NCBI GenBank assembly: GCA_035235625.1
Contig: CP141141.1
Location: 20,271,968-20,335,967, forward strand
Reading direction: 5' to 3'
DNA: 64,000 nucleotides
Origin: Saururus chinensis
Lineage: Eukaryota; Streptophyta; Magnoliopsida; Piperales; Saururaceae
Positions 33,855 to 44,903 of the stretch are shown here, piece after piece; positions within the stretch are counted from its first letter, which is position 1, and every line of letters starts with the position of its first letter. The notes beneath the pieces are model-generated. The model did no database searches. It worked only from the letters and a program-made list of their open reading frames with translations, and was not told the origin of the DNA. Position numbers and translations under genes: made by a program.

Positions 33855-36433
33855 CACTACACCAAAATGTACTATTAGCGATGCAAAAACAAGCATTGCT
33901 AAAAACAACTAATAGCGACAAATAAAAAAGTGTCGCAAAAAATTCACTATTAGCGACGCTTTACAGTAAGCATCGCTAATAGTCATATATTAGCAACGCA
34001 TAATATAAAGTGTCGTTAATACTAATAATATAAACGATGTTTTATATTATGTGTTGCTAATAGTTAAGTTATTAACGACGCTTTGATCAAGTGTCACTAA
34101 AAGATATATGTATTAATTTTTTTTTAAATTCATAACTATTAACGACGCATTTTTTAAGCGTCGCTAATTAGTTTTAACAATAGTGACGCTTGTGAAAATG
34201 CGTCGCTAATAATTAGACTATTAGCGACACCTAATACAAAGCGTTCCTAATAGTTATGAATTGAAAATAAAAAATTAGAAATTTAGAACTAATAGCGATG
34301 CTTGTGGCTCTTATATTTATTAATTACTTTTATTTAATAAATAATTATATAATAAATACTAAAAAAATTTCAAATAAACTTTTAAATATAATATATTTTC
34401 TTCAATGTTGACTATTTGTATAAATAATAAATAAATATTTACTTTTTAATAAAAGACAATGCCAATAATAGATTAAACTTTTACTATTTAAATATAATAT
34501 ATTTTATTTTTAAAATTTTCTTATTAATTTTAAAATATAATTTATAGTAAAAGAGAGAGAGAGAGTGAAGAGAGAGAAGTGAGGTAGAGAGAGTGCATAG
34601 AGAGAGAGGAGAGGGAGAGGGAAATAGAGAGTGAGGAGAGAGAGAAGAGAGAGAGAAAGGAGGGAGGGAGAGAGGAAAAGAGAGAGAGAGAGAGAGAGGA
34701 AGAGAGATAGAAAGAGAGACAAGGAAAGAGAGAGAGAGAGAGAGAGAGAGGAGAGGAGAGAGAGATAGAGAAGAGTGAGTGAGAGAGAGAGAGGGTGACG
34801 AGAAAGAGGAAGAGAGATAGAGAGACGTAGAAAGAGAGAGAGGAGAGAGAGGATAGGAGAGAGAAGGAGAGAGAAGAGAGAGAAGAGAGAAGGAGAGAGA
34901 GAAGAGAGGAGAGAGAGATAGAGAGAAAGAGAAGAGAGAGAGAAGAGAGGGAGTGAGGAGAGAGAATACATTTTTTTAATTATAAATTTTTTTAAAAAAA
35001 ATTAAAATAATAAAAAATTTAATATTAGCGATGCATAGGCATATGCGTCGCTACTACCCTGAAGTAGTAGCAACGTATAATCTTATGCGTCGCTACGACA
35101 TGTTTTTTATTTTAAAAAAAATTAATTGAAAAGAGATAGTGAGGAGAGAGAGAAGGGAGTGAGAGAGGGAGAGGGAGAGAGAGAGGAGAAAGAGGGTAGA
35201 GAGAGGGGGTGATTAGACAGAGGAGGAAAGAGAAAGAGAGGAGAGGAGAGAGAGATAGAGAGAGAGGGGGGTGACGAGAGAGAAAGAGGGAGAGAGAGTG
35301 AGGAGAAAGGATAAATTGTTTTAATTATAAATTATTTCTAAAATTTTAAAATAATAAAAAATTGATATTAACGACACATATATATATATATGTCACTACT
35401 ACCTTGAAGTAGTAGCAACGCATAAGGTTATGCATCGCTATTATTATTTTTTATTTAAAAAAAATTGAAAAGAGATAGTGGGGAGAGAGAAAGGAGAGAG
35501 AGAGAGAGAAGAGAGAGAAAGAGGGTAGAGAGAGAGAAGATATAGAAAGAAGAGGGAGGGAGGGAGAGAAGAGAGAGAGAGGAGAGAGAGTGATGAGGAG
35601 ATAGAGATAGAGAGAGAGGAAGACATAGAGAGGAGAGAGAATTGTTTTTCAGTCCCCCACCCCCTCCTCCCTCACGGTCCCTCTCTCTCCCCCCCCCGCT
35701 AAAAAAAGAAAAATTAGTGGAGGGGGGGAAGGAGGGGGCGGAGTGGGGGGTTGGAATTCGGCCCCCTCTCCCTTCTATTTTTTTTTTAAAATTTCATCTT
35801 TAGCGATGCATATAAAAGCGTCTCTAAAGCGTTTTTTATTTTTTCAATGTAGTAGTGACGCGTTGAAAAGCGTCACTAATGCAAAAAAAATTTAATATAT
35901 TTTTATTATTAACGGCGTTTTGAATAAGTAACTTTTTTTAAAATTTTTTTTATTATATTAGCAACACATAAAAAAACGTCGCTAATGAGAACTTATTAGT
36001 GACACAACTAATTTTGCGCGCTAATGAGGACTTATTTGCGACACAACTAATTTTGCGTCGCTAATAAGTTATTTTTAATTTTCTTTAAAATATTTTTTAT
36101 ATTAGCGACATTATTCATCGCTAATAACTAATCATTAGCGACACTTAGAATTATGAGTCCTAATAATTTACTATTAGAGACGTTATTTTATGTGTCGTTA
36201 AAGGAAAATGATTAGCGATGCATAAATAAGCGTCACTAATGTGACACTATTAGCGACGCCTTGTGTTAAGCGTCGCTAATAGGTAATAGCGACTGGACTT
36301 TTTTACGCTTATGGCGACGCTTTTTATGTGTCGCTAATAGTAAATTAGAGGACTTTTTTACGCTTATGGCGACACTTATGAGACTATTAGCGATGCATAA
36401 ATGTGTCGCTAATAGTCCTTTTTATTGTAGTAA
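33855..36433. mobile_element. CACTA-like non-autonomous element 2
   Basis: The left end is CACTACACCAAAATG and the right end TTTTTATTGTAGTA, whose reverse complement TACTACAATAAAAA pairs with the left end. Flanking triplets AAG and ATG are a near match to a 3-bp target duplication. Subterminal TATTAGCGACGC / GCGTCGCTAATA repeats fill 33880-34310 and 35790-36415. Purine-tract cassettes lie between, and a G-rich block lies at 35690-35770. The right 650 bp aligns co-linearly with 13080-13669. No transposase is encoded; Ser/Leu-rich frames such as 34510-34971 are translations of the GA tract. Confidence 0.82.
34548..35642. repeat. three GA-tract/AGCGACG cassettes
   Basis: GA-rich tracts lie at about 34548-34965, 35130-35310 and 35465-35640. 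They are separated by AT-rich linkers holding pairs such as ATTAGCGATGCATAGG ... GCGTCGCTAC and AGTAGCAACGTATAATC. The cassettes correspond to those of the element at 10310-13669 but with the purine strand on top, so the internal part is inverted relative to the shared right end. Confidence 0.75.
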
Positions 36434-36603
36434 TGATTTAGAGAAAATTAGAATGAAAATGAGAAGGGAGAAAGAGAAATAGAGAATAGACGAAAGGGGA
36501 GATAATGTGACAAACTTAGAGCGATTAGCAGCTTGTTAACTTATGGAGTGGAGAGCTCTCAATCTCATATTACCAACACTAAAGGATGAGATAGATGAAG
36601 GAA

Positions 36604-36926
36604 GAGCGAATCAATACCTGATGCAGTGATCCCTAGCAGCGAAAATGCTGAAGCTGAACTAGGAGAACACTAGATTCATAGTTGACAGAGAAATCGCTCA
36701 TGCCGAACACACGAGATGATGCCCTACACACAAGATGATTTGGGCAGTGGTGATTTGGCTAAGGGAGGTTGTAGAGAGCGAATCAATACTTAATGCAGTG
36801 ATCCCTAATAGTGAAAATGCTGAAATTGAACTAGGAGAACACTAGATTCATAGCCAATGGAGAAATCACTGATGCTGACACATGTGAGATGCTTTGGGCA
36901 GCGGCAATTTGGCTAAGGGAGGTTGT
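36604..36926. repeat. imperfect tandem duplication of ~170 bp
   Basis: GAGCGAATCAATACCTGATG starts unit 1 (36604-36775) and GAGCGAATCAATACTTAATG starts unit 2 (36776-36926). Both run through GAACTAGGAGAACACTAGAT and end GGCTAAGGGAGGTTG. Unit 2 lacks about 20 bp near its middle. Stops in all frames argue against a coding repeat. Confidence 0.75.
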
Positions 36927-38200
36927 CTCCAGCTCCTACATCTGATGACACTGAAGCTCCTTCCCAGCGTGCTTGATCGTTGCGGATGATCAAGAGGGAG
37001 GAGTGAGAGCGACGGTGCCGATGGGCTGAGCAGTCAAAGGTGGGAAAAGATGTGCCTTTTGTTGGCTCTTTCTCCCAGTCTTCATTTAATGAGGTTAACA
37101 AAGACGGAGTGGTAATGAAAACCATCTCCGTCTCTTAATACTCTATCTCTGTGAATTCATACCTCTGTCTGTGTGAATGGTATGATGTGTCCCATTCTAA
37201 TAGGTGGCCAATGGGTGCTGAGGGAGGAAATCTCCCCAGCAAATTCACGCCCTTCATTGTTATATCATTCAAGTGTCCTCAAGTGAAAAGTTTGATTACC
37301 ATTGTCTTTAATGCATTTTTAGGGCCAATAATATGCTTTCATGATAACTTTTCTAATTTTTTTTAATCAGACACTTATTATTGGAGGTAGGGAATATTAT
37401 CATCCTGCTCATGAATAATGATGGACGCCATTGCTTGTTATCATTGTTAATTTAAGATAGAAACTAGCAGTTTCTGCCAATTTTGAGCTTAAATTAAGCT
37501 TCAAATCGTGAGAGTTTGTAAAATATTTAAAATGATAATCATCAGTAAAAAATTTAGTAGCCAAATTTATCAGGATATCTTTTCTTCTTTTTTATTTTCT
37601 TTTTAATAAAGTTTATAGACATAACTAACTGGGTGTTGGTGGGATAGTTAGGACACACTTAGGAAGTAGAGGCTATGAGACACTTATACGTGCCCCATGG
37701 AATAGCAACGGAATAAAGTTCTCTAAGATGCCTGCCATGCCCTTTTAATTTGGTCCCGCTGAAGCCAACGGTAAAATTTGAAAAAGGGAAATACATTTAA
37801 TTCAATTATAACCCATGGCTAGTTGATTATTTTTTATTTCTGTAAAAAAAATCTGAACATCTCGCACTCCTGTAAGTAATCACAAAGGAAATCATGTTCG
37901 ATCAAGCCTTCGGTTTCACTTAGGCACGTCTGGATTCTGGTATTAAGAAGCAAGCCGGCAAAACCCTTTTTAAGGGGAAATTGCTATGTGCCAGCCAGTC
38001 AGGTCAGAGTTTTCCTAATCACTAATTCATTTTTTCTGCCAGCTAATCAATTGAAATGTTCTTAAGCATATTTGTAGATAATCACAAAGGAAGTCATGTT
38101 TCATTAACGGGAAGCTGAGAACCTAAGTTCGGACCCCTCTCCATTGGTCATGTACAAGGATTATGTTTAGATTTATCTTGTGTGTATGTGTTTGTGGAAA

Positions 38201-38341
38201 GTGTTTTTAATGCTCCATCTTCAATGTGCACCGAGCGTAAGGAACGTGCGCTAGAGTGTGTGCCACCCATCTTAAAATCCAACTGCTCTCATGTATTTTT
38301 TACGCTCGGCACATTGTCAGAGTGGAGCATAGAAAATGCTT
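38201..38341. other. long hairpin A (MITE- or miRNA-precursor-like)
   Basis: The left arm GTGTTTTTAATGCTCC... ends in CACCGAGCGTAA (38201-38240). The right arm is its near-complement, TTACGCTCGGCACATTGTCA followed by GAGTGGAGCATAG (38300-38341), around a loop of about 60 bases. The same arm words occur in the hairpin at 42781-42909. Confidence 0.6.
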
Positions 38342-39263
38342 CCGTGTTTGTGCCATTCCCGTGGATCCGTCCTCGGGAGGGGGAGAGACATGGTCCCTCT
38401 GAGCACCCTAACTATCTGTGGGGGCGTTTTACTTGCCCAAAGGGGTTGGCAGTGGGGTACAGTGCTCTAATAAGTTAGTTGTCATGCTCGAATAAGCTAG
38501 TTGTCATTCCTTAACAAGAAAACCACGTTTCGTCAGATAGTGAATGACGAAGTTTTTGATAGCACATTAGTCATTAGGCATGAAATTACAGGGAAAAAAT
38601 ATTTGACAGACAAAATGGTGGTAATGCTATTTTTCGTTCACTCTCTATGATGTAGCAAAATCTACAATTTTTTCTTGTGTTCTCAGATGTTAAATAGCTC
38701 GATCACCCTCCTGTTCTTTTTTTCCTAGTGAATGAATCTTACGTTTCTCTCAAAGAATTTTAAGCAAGGGGATTAATATCAACAATCCAACCTTAATGGC
38801 ACGACGATCCTCACCATAGCTCATGACCATGGCACATAGGGCTCCTAGCATATCAAATGGCGTCTAAAATTGTAGCAATGTTCCATGGGTACTGGAGCCC
38901 TCTCTAACATGATCAAGTGCTGTTGTAATATGCTAAGACCCCTATGTATCATGATCCAAAATCATTTTCTTAAACTTATTCATGGTATATTGTCCATCCA
39001 TATTAGAAATTCAGAAAATCAATTCTTGTTTATTAAGCCGAGCAAATGCACTAAGCATTTTATCCAGATGACTGGTGGATTTAGCAATAAATTGCTTCAT
39101 AAAAATACAATGATTTTAGCAAGAGTTTTTACTTGTCTCAATTGGCTTATGAAATAACCATCCACTATAATCAAGCCCACACTACTGGGGCTTTCAGGTA
39201 CAGAGAATCAAGTTCATATATATAGTTTAACCAGCTAGGTTAACAATATAGTTGAAGCAACAT

Positions 39264-41102
39264 CTAGAATGCTGAAATCCATAAAGGCAATGCCAAAAGG
39301 AGGCTAATAAGAGAGAAGCTACCCAGGAAGTGTCTGTTTGCTGAGCTGTTGGGAGTGTCTGACGAATTAGAAGAACCTGCAAAGAGAATGTCAAAAATTT
39401 TCAAATTTCCAGGGCAAAATATAGTACTTAACAGGAACATAATGATTTCTTTTTCGCTTTCAATTTATTCCACATAAAGTTTCTTGCAAAATGAATTGCA
39501 CTATTATTAGTTAGTTCACAAGTAAGAAAATTGAGTAATAAATAGTATAAAATAATAGGTCATGTAGGGATGAAGTTAACATGAGCAAGCATGCCAATGT
39601 GAATCCAGGCAGCTGAGCTGTCAGATCAAGATCCCATTGTGCACATAAATGTAGAGGGCAAGCGGGTGATTCAAAACACCTACCACCTGGGTAATGTGCT
39701 CTATGGGATTGAAATCCGATGGCCTATAATGCCTGGGCTCATGCCTGCTCATACTAATGGGTTGTGGGTAATAAAAACTTACCATAGTGTTGCCATTATA
39801 TGGTTAGCCAGCATTAGCCCCTTCTCAAGGCCAAGGCCAGGAAGGTTATTACTAGGCTAGCTAGAAGGTGGCAACCATGACATAATATGATGCTAAATTG
39901 CTCTAATTAATTTGTTTATCATGCGCCATCATTTAGTAGATTGTCCTAAGGGCAGCAGATGATTATAAAAAAACACAGATAAGAAGCTCATAGTCAAATT
40001 ATCAAATACTTTATATGGGCCGAAATGCTTAATTGATGAAATGTATGTGGTAAGCCAAATCAGTTACCTTTAGGTGAAGCAGGAGGGGGGGCTGAGATTA
40101 CTGGACTGGTTGTTGGAGCAGGAACTGTGCCTAATACAAGAAAGACATGAGAATTAAAATTTGAATCTTCAGAAGAAATGAAAACGTGTCAGAAGAAAAT
40201 TAAAACATGATTCTGTCATATTGATGAAACATGTTAAAATAATATCGTTTGATTTTAATAGACCTGTATATTTTGTACTCAATAAAACGAATATCACCCT
40301 TTGTCACAGGTGTTGGTTCATCACCAATTAATACATTTTCAGAGAGACAATATAAAGAAAAAACTGGTCATGAATCAATCTTTTCTATGGAAATATAATC
40401 ATTAACCACAATCAGATAAAAATGCTATTATTAAAATTGCCACAAGACATTAAAAGGTATAAGAGATTGACATGTATTATATGTCAAACAATAAAAATAT
40501 ATATGTTTCAAAAGAAAATAAAACTAAATTAAAAATAAAATAAAACCATCAACCGTAAAGTTTGGACAAGAACAATAGAAGCCATAACAAATTCACATAA
40601 TAATAAAAGGCTCCTAAAAAATTATTTATACATGATGTTGAGTACCTTCAGTCATTTTTCGAACCATACCCATAATTAGAAAATCAAGTCGTTTAGCCTA
40701 TTGGAAATTAATTCATCATATGTAAGCGTTGCTATTGTTAATACATGTGCATAACAAGAGGACCAGTGCATTACCATTAGCAGCAATCTTGCAGGCGGTA
40801 ATATCGACATTGATCCCACAAGCCTTTGGAAGGGCAAGGGCTTCTTCCTTGGTCACATTTACGCCTTTCAGGAAGGCTTCGTTGTTGAAGAGTGAGCAGA
40901 GGCAGTCCTTCTCGTCCTGCACCAGCTCCTTGAGAGGTGCACAGCAGGTGGGCGGCGGGGAGGGTGCCTTGATGTAGGGTTGGCAAGGAAGGAGCTTCTT
41001 CACGCAGGGATAGTTTGTGGGCGGGGCCCCAGTGCTCTGGGAGGAAACCATGAGGGCCCATGAACAGAATAGGGTTGCCAACAGGTAAAGCTTGGATTCC
41101 AT
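39264..41102 (-). CDS. GPI-anchored non-specific lipid-transfer protein, three exons, 167 aa
   Basis: Reconstructed as complement(join(39264..39376, 40068..40130, 40775..41102)); GT-AG introns, phases exact (504 bp). It is an LTPG-type protein: secreted, lipid-binding, and probably tethered to the outer plasma membrane, where the family helps export cuticle or suberin lipids. Residues 1-21 are a signal peptide. The eight-cysteine motif is C33, C40, C53-C54, C67-x-C69, C95, C104. A possible N-glycosylation site is N82VT. Exon 2 encodes a Pro/Thr/Ser linker (TVPAPTTSPVISAPPPASP). Exon 3 encodes a Ser/Asn-rich stretch and a hydrophobic tail (LGSFSLISLLLALPLW) typical of a GPI signal. The start at 41102 was preferred to the upstream in-frame ATG at 41186 because it opens the signal peptide. 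No defects seen. Confidence 0.93.
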
Positions 41103-43289
41103 GGCTTCCAGTGCAGAAAAACAATTGAGAAATGAATGGAAAGGGATGATGTGATGAAGGTGCAAGAAGAAGGAAGGGAGGCGCATGAGGAAGAAGACAA
41201 GAACGGGGTTTTATAGTTCGTTTTGATTTGCTGGCCTTTTTGTGGAAGGAATTGGTTGGATGATTCGGTTTTGCAGGGATTCTGTTGACTGATGCCATAT
41301 TCAGAGAACCATTTTAGGTAGATCTTTTTGACAGTCTTTTGTTCCTCAGCATAGTGTAGCCTGCTCTTTTGACAGCGAGAGATGAATCATCTGTTGTGTC
41401 CTTTTTGGATTTTTAGAAAACCATGTGTTGGGTCGGTCATTATAAATAGATATTCTTCCATGTATAGGTTAATGTAATTAATAAATAGGTGTATATAATA
41501 CTCCGTATGTAGTAGCTAATAATAAATGAAGGCACTTAAGGGAGGGTCAACCTCACGCAAGGGCGCTTTGTATGGCTGATTCTTGCAGGCTCTACAATTT
41601 AGATACAAGGCAAAGGGGGTTAAGTGGTAAATCATGAGGATAGGATTAATGTGAAGTTTTAGCCCAATTTAATAAGTGGGACCTATTTAGAAAGGCCGAA
41701 TTTCAACCCTACACCAATTAATGAAAATTGACGAAGTTAAATGAGTGCGTCTCACATATTGAATAACCATAAATTTTATTGACTATCATCAAAAAGATAT
41801 TCCCAATTGGTTTTGCACCTTTTGTGGCCATGTTCTAGACAAGGAAAATTAAAGAGAAGGGGAGAAAAGAAAGTTAAATTATCTAACTAATCTAATTTTC
41901 TACTAATTTCTAGTTGATGAATAGGGCATAGCTCATACATATTTATAGACTCACGTAAGAACTCTAATGCTAATATAACTCATTAGCCTAAGATTAATAA
42001 CATTAAACTCCTGATTACTTAATAATCCTAATTTAAGTAGGCTTTGAAGGTGGGTGTGACCCATAGATCTGGTCATAACATTCCACCTTCGTTTCCACTC
42101 ATCATCGTCCTCGAGGTGGAAGTTATTTGCATACTTAGTAAGAAAGAGTCCCACCAAGGCTCCGTTGTGAAGTTGGTCAAAGACCATGTACTGTCATGAT
42201 AGAGAAAAACTAAACAAACTGACTATCTTGACAAGCATCGAAGGGTCATGTTGTGGGTTGTCCATGAAGGGGCCCACCAATGCCCTGGTACAAATTGTCT
42301 TCAATGGATCCCAATAAAGGAGGATGAAGAGACCAAGTGCAGTGCAAATGTAGAAACTTATCGAATTAGGAAGAATATTTCTAGACCTGAAAACAAAAGA
42401 AAAATGATATTCATACTCCATTTTATTTACACAATTGGTCGTACACCACCTTTACTTGATAGAGAAAATGGGTCCCACCTGACAACTTGAGATTCACTTA
42501 TCCCTATACAATCATAAGTGGTGTAAGGCCTATGGGTGTAGATAAAATGGTATAGGAATATCACTATCCAAAATAAAACCATAAAAAAAAACTAACGTGG
42601 AGCGAAGTATGCAAGATGATTAAGAAGTCCAACAGAACACATTGAAGGACCCTAGAGCATGTGAGATAGCCGTTGTTGTGCAAATCAGATCCGGTTTGGA
42701 TGGGGTGAAAGTGAAATGTTCACGAGAAGACTTGTCTACCTTTGCTGGGTCTAATGGGTTTCAGTCTATGAATGTGAAGAGTTTTTCATGCTCCCTTCTG
42801 ACAATGAACCTAGTGTAAGCTTCGCATGGGAACCATTCATCTAAGAGATCAATGACTCTCATGTATAGTTTATGTTGAGCTCATTGTCAGTAGGAAGCAT
42901 GAAAAACACGTCCCCCTGAATGGTATTCAGTTTATTCTATTGGAAAGGATTGAGCAAAGTCTTGAATCGCATGAAGAGGGCAGAGTTTTGGGTCAGAAGG
43001 AAGCTATGTCCAGGTGAGAACCAATTTGCAGCTGAAGATGTAGATGGGGAATATAGAGCTCGGCAAGGGAGTGGTTGAGGCAGAAATTGGGGCGGAGATG
43101 TGTCCATTGGCCTTTGTCTGGTGGAGTCTCTAGAAGTTCACCATTTGGAAGGGCTGACACGGCTAACAAGTGTGACAACAGTATGGCTAACAAGTGCAAC
43201 AACTACACCAAAAGGGCTCTAGTTAGTGATGGACAACTAGCGGGTCGAGTAGAAAAGAGTGCCTTAGGTCTTGAACCTGTGCTGCAACT
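41103..43289. other. intergenic, 5' side of the LTPG gene
   Basis: No gene is supported. A GATTTTTAGAAAACCATG stretch and several short frames (for example 42993-43202, 42248-42490) show no domain. The block TTCCACCTTCGTTTCCACTC followed by CTCGAGGTGG near 42080 looks like LTR-retrotransposon debris. The hairpin at 42781-42909 is listed separately. Confidence 0.4.
42781..42909. other. long hairpin B (MITE- or miRNA-precursor-like)
   Basis: The left arm GTTTTTCATGCTCCCTTCTG followed by ACAATGAACC (42781-42839) pairs with the right arm ending CTCATTGTCAGTAGGAAGCA followed by TGAAAAAC (to 42907). Pairing runs about 60 bp per arm, with scattered mismatches and a loop of about 10 bases. Its arm words (ATGCTCC, TCTGACAATG, GTAA) and the loop-side CTCTCATGTAT also occur in the hairpin at 38201-38341, so the two are one family. 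Confidence 0.65.
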
Positions 43290-44148
43290 CGTAGTACTAT
43301 AGAGTGGCATACCAATGGAAGCGAGGTGATGGCGTGAGCCCTAGGGATGGTGCCTCAAGAAAAATTGGAACTTTAACACAAAATCTCTACTTATGCATAT
43401 GAAAAACCATTCACATAAGCAATAAACATGATCACAAGGCTTTTAATCATATTGAATTGAATAGTGGAGTGATACATACTAACCTCTAGGGCTGATCAGC
43501 CCCTGTACACTTTGATCCTCCACTCCAATGCTCTATAGATCAATTGAATATCAATTCAATTAGAAGGAAGAGAGGAATACAATGATCATGTGTAGATCCC
43601 TCACAATCCTATGGGATGGATTGTAGAACTCTCTTGAAGGAGTGCACTAGCCCTTACGCTTTTATCCTCTTTTGGATCTTGATGATGGCACAAATCTCAA
43701 GAAAATCACCAAGCAATGGAGATCGGAGAGGGAGAGAAAGAAGGGGTTGTCCATCCCTCTTCTTGTTTCTTCTTTGTACAACATGTCAAAGGGGAGAGGG
43801 AGAGAGGGAACATGATGGGAAGAGAGAGGAGAAAGAGGAGGGTGGGGTGTGCAACCCTACTTAGGGCTTCCCCTTTTTTGCTTTTCTATTTATATTTCCT
43901 CACCCTACATGGGCTTTGGTTAACTAGGCCTCCAATCAAAGTTCTACAGGATTAACATAGAGGGTCTTACACAACGGGAGTGAGCTCAGTTTCTCATAGC
44001 CCACAGAGGCATGAGCCCTTGCACACGGCCATGTCAGCGACAAGGTCAACCCTTTGCTAACCATGGGTCCTACCATCGACACTAATTCTAAATTTAGGCC
44101 CCATAAAGTGAATATGTGCACCCTAGTCACATGCCTAGTGTGCGTGTG
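43290..44148 (-). repeat. copia 3' LTR, first part
   Basis: Aligns with 60165-60886 plus 62068-62168 in the 5' LTR (shared blocks such as GAAAAATTGGAACTTTAACA and GGGCTGATCAGCCCCT, a palindrome). It is interrupted at 44148 by the gypsy solo LTR and resumes at 55325. Open frames at 43616-43955 lie within the LTR and are not genes. Confidence 0.8.
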
Positions 44149-44903
44149 TGTAACGACCACAAATTTTCGTTATGATTTTCTACCTCTAATAAAGCTATTT
44201 TATAATTTTTTAATTATTTTAAATTATTTAGAGGTAAATATTTAGTGGTTTTTAGTATGGGTGTGATAGAGCTTGGTGAGGCGAGAGTAACGAACCAAAG
44301 AACACACGAAACGGAGGTCGGGAGCCAAAGTTATGAAGGGACCCACATGTGCGGGACCCACTTTAAAAGTGCAAGATAACCCACCCATGTGGGGTCTAGT
44401 TTCGAAGGGCTCATTGATACGAGCCCATCAATACCAAGAACGCGTGATTCCGACTTCGGGATAAGAAGTTATCGCGTTTTGAAGTTAGAATTGTATTTTG
44501 ATTAAAATAATAATAAAATATTAAAATAATGACGTCAGCCGAGTCGGAGCCGAGCTAGCTGTCGACACGTCGAGCTGAACCACGCAATTGTGATCAACCG
44601 CGTCCACGTGCGATGCGCGCATAGATCACACGCACGGTGCAATGGCTGCGCAACACGTGGCGCGCATCCATATGAGGGGAATCCCATTTCCTTCGTATGC
44701 TCACACAAAATCTCCTATAAATACTCATTTTCGTTCAAACTTTCGGAATAGTTTTTGGAGTCGTTCTAAGTCTGTTTTCTTCTGTTCAAAAGGCGTTCTT
44801 AGCTAATTCAATGGTGTTTTACGTAATGGAAGCATCCATTCTTTGAGTTAGCGAACCTATATGGGGGAAACGTGCCGGATAAAGGGGAGGTTTTGTTCGT
44901 CGC

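Larger units (their letters stand above)
36437..39263. other. intergenic, 3' side of the LTPG gene
   Basis: No coding sequence is supported. Recognised items are the imperfect tandem pair at 36604-36926 and the hairpin at 38201-38341. A short direct repeat (AATCACAAAGGAA-TCATGTT, near 37879 and 38081) is also present. The 90-codon frame at 38885-39157 has no recognisable domain and lies next to the LTPG 3' end. Confidence 0.45.

Noticed and set aside
38885..39157. 90-codon frame near the LTPG 3' end
   Set aside because: No domain and no gene model; it is more likely untranslated or intergenic sequence.
39639..39860. 73-codon frame in LTPG intron 2
   Set aside because: It lies wholly in an intron defined by phase-consistent splice sites and resembles no known protein.
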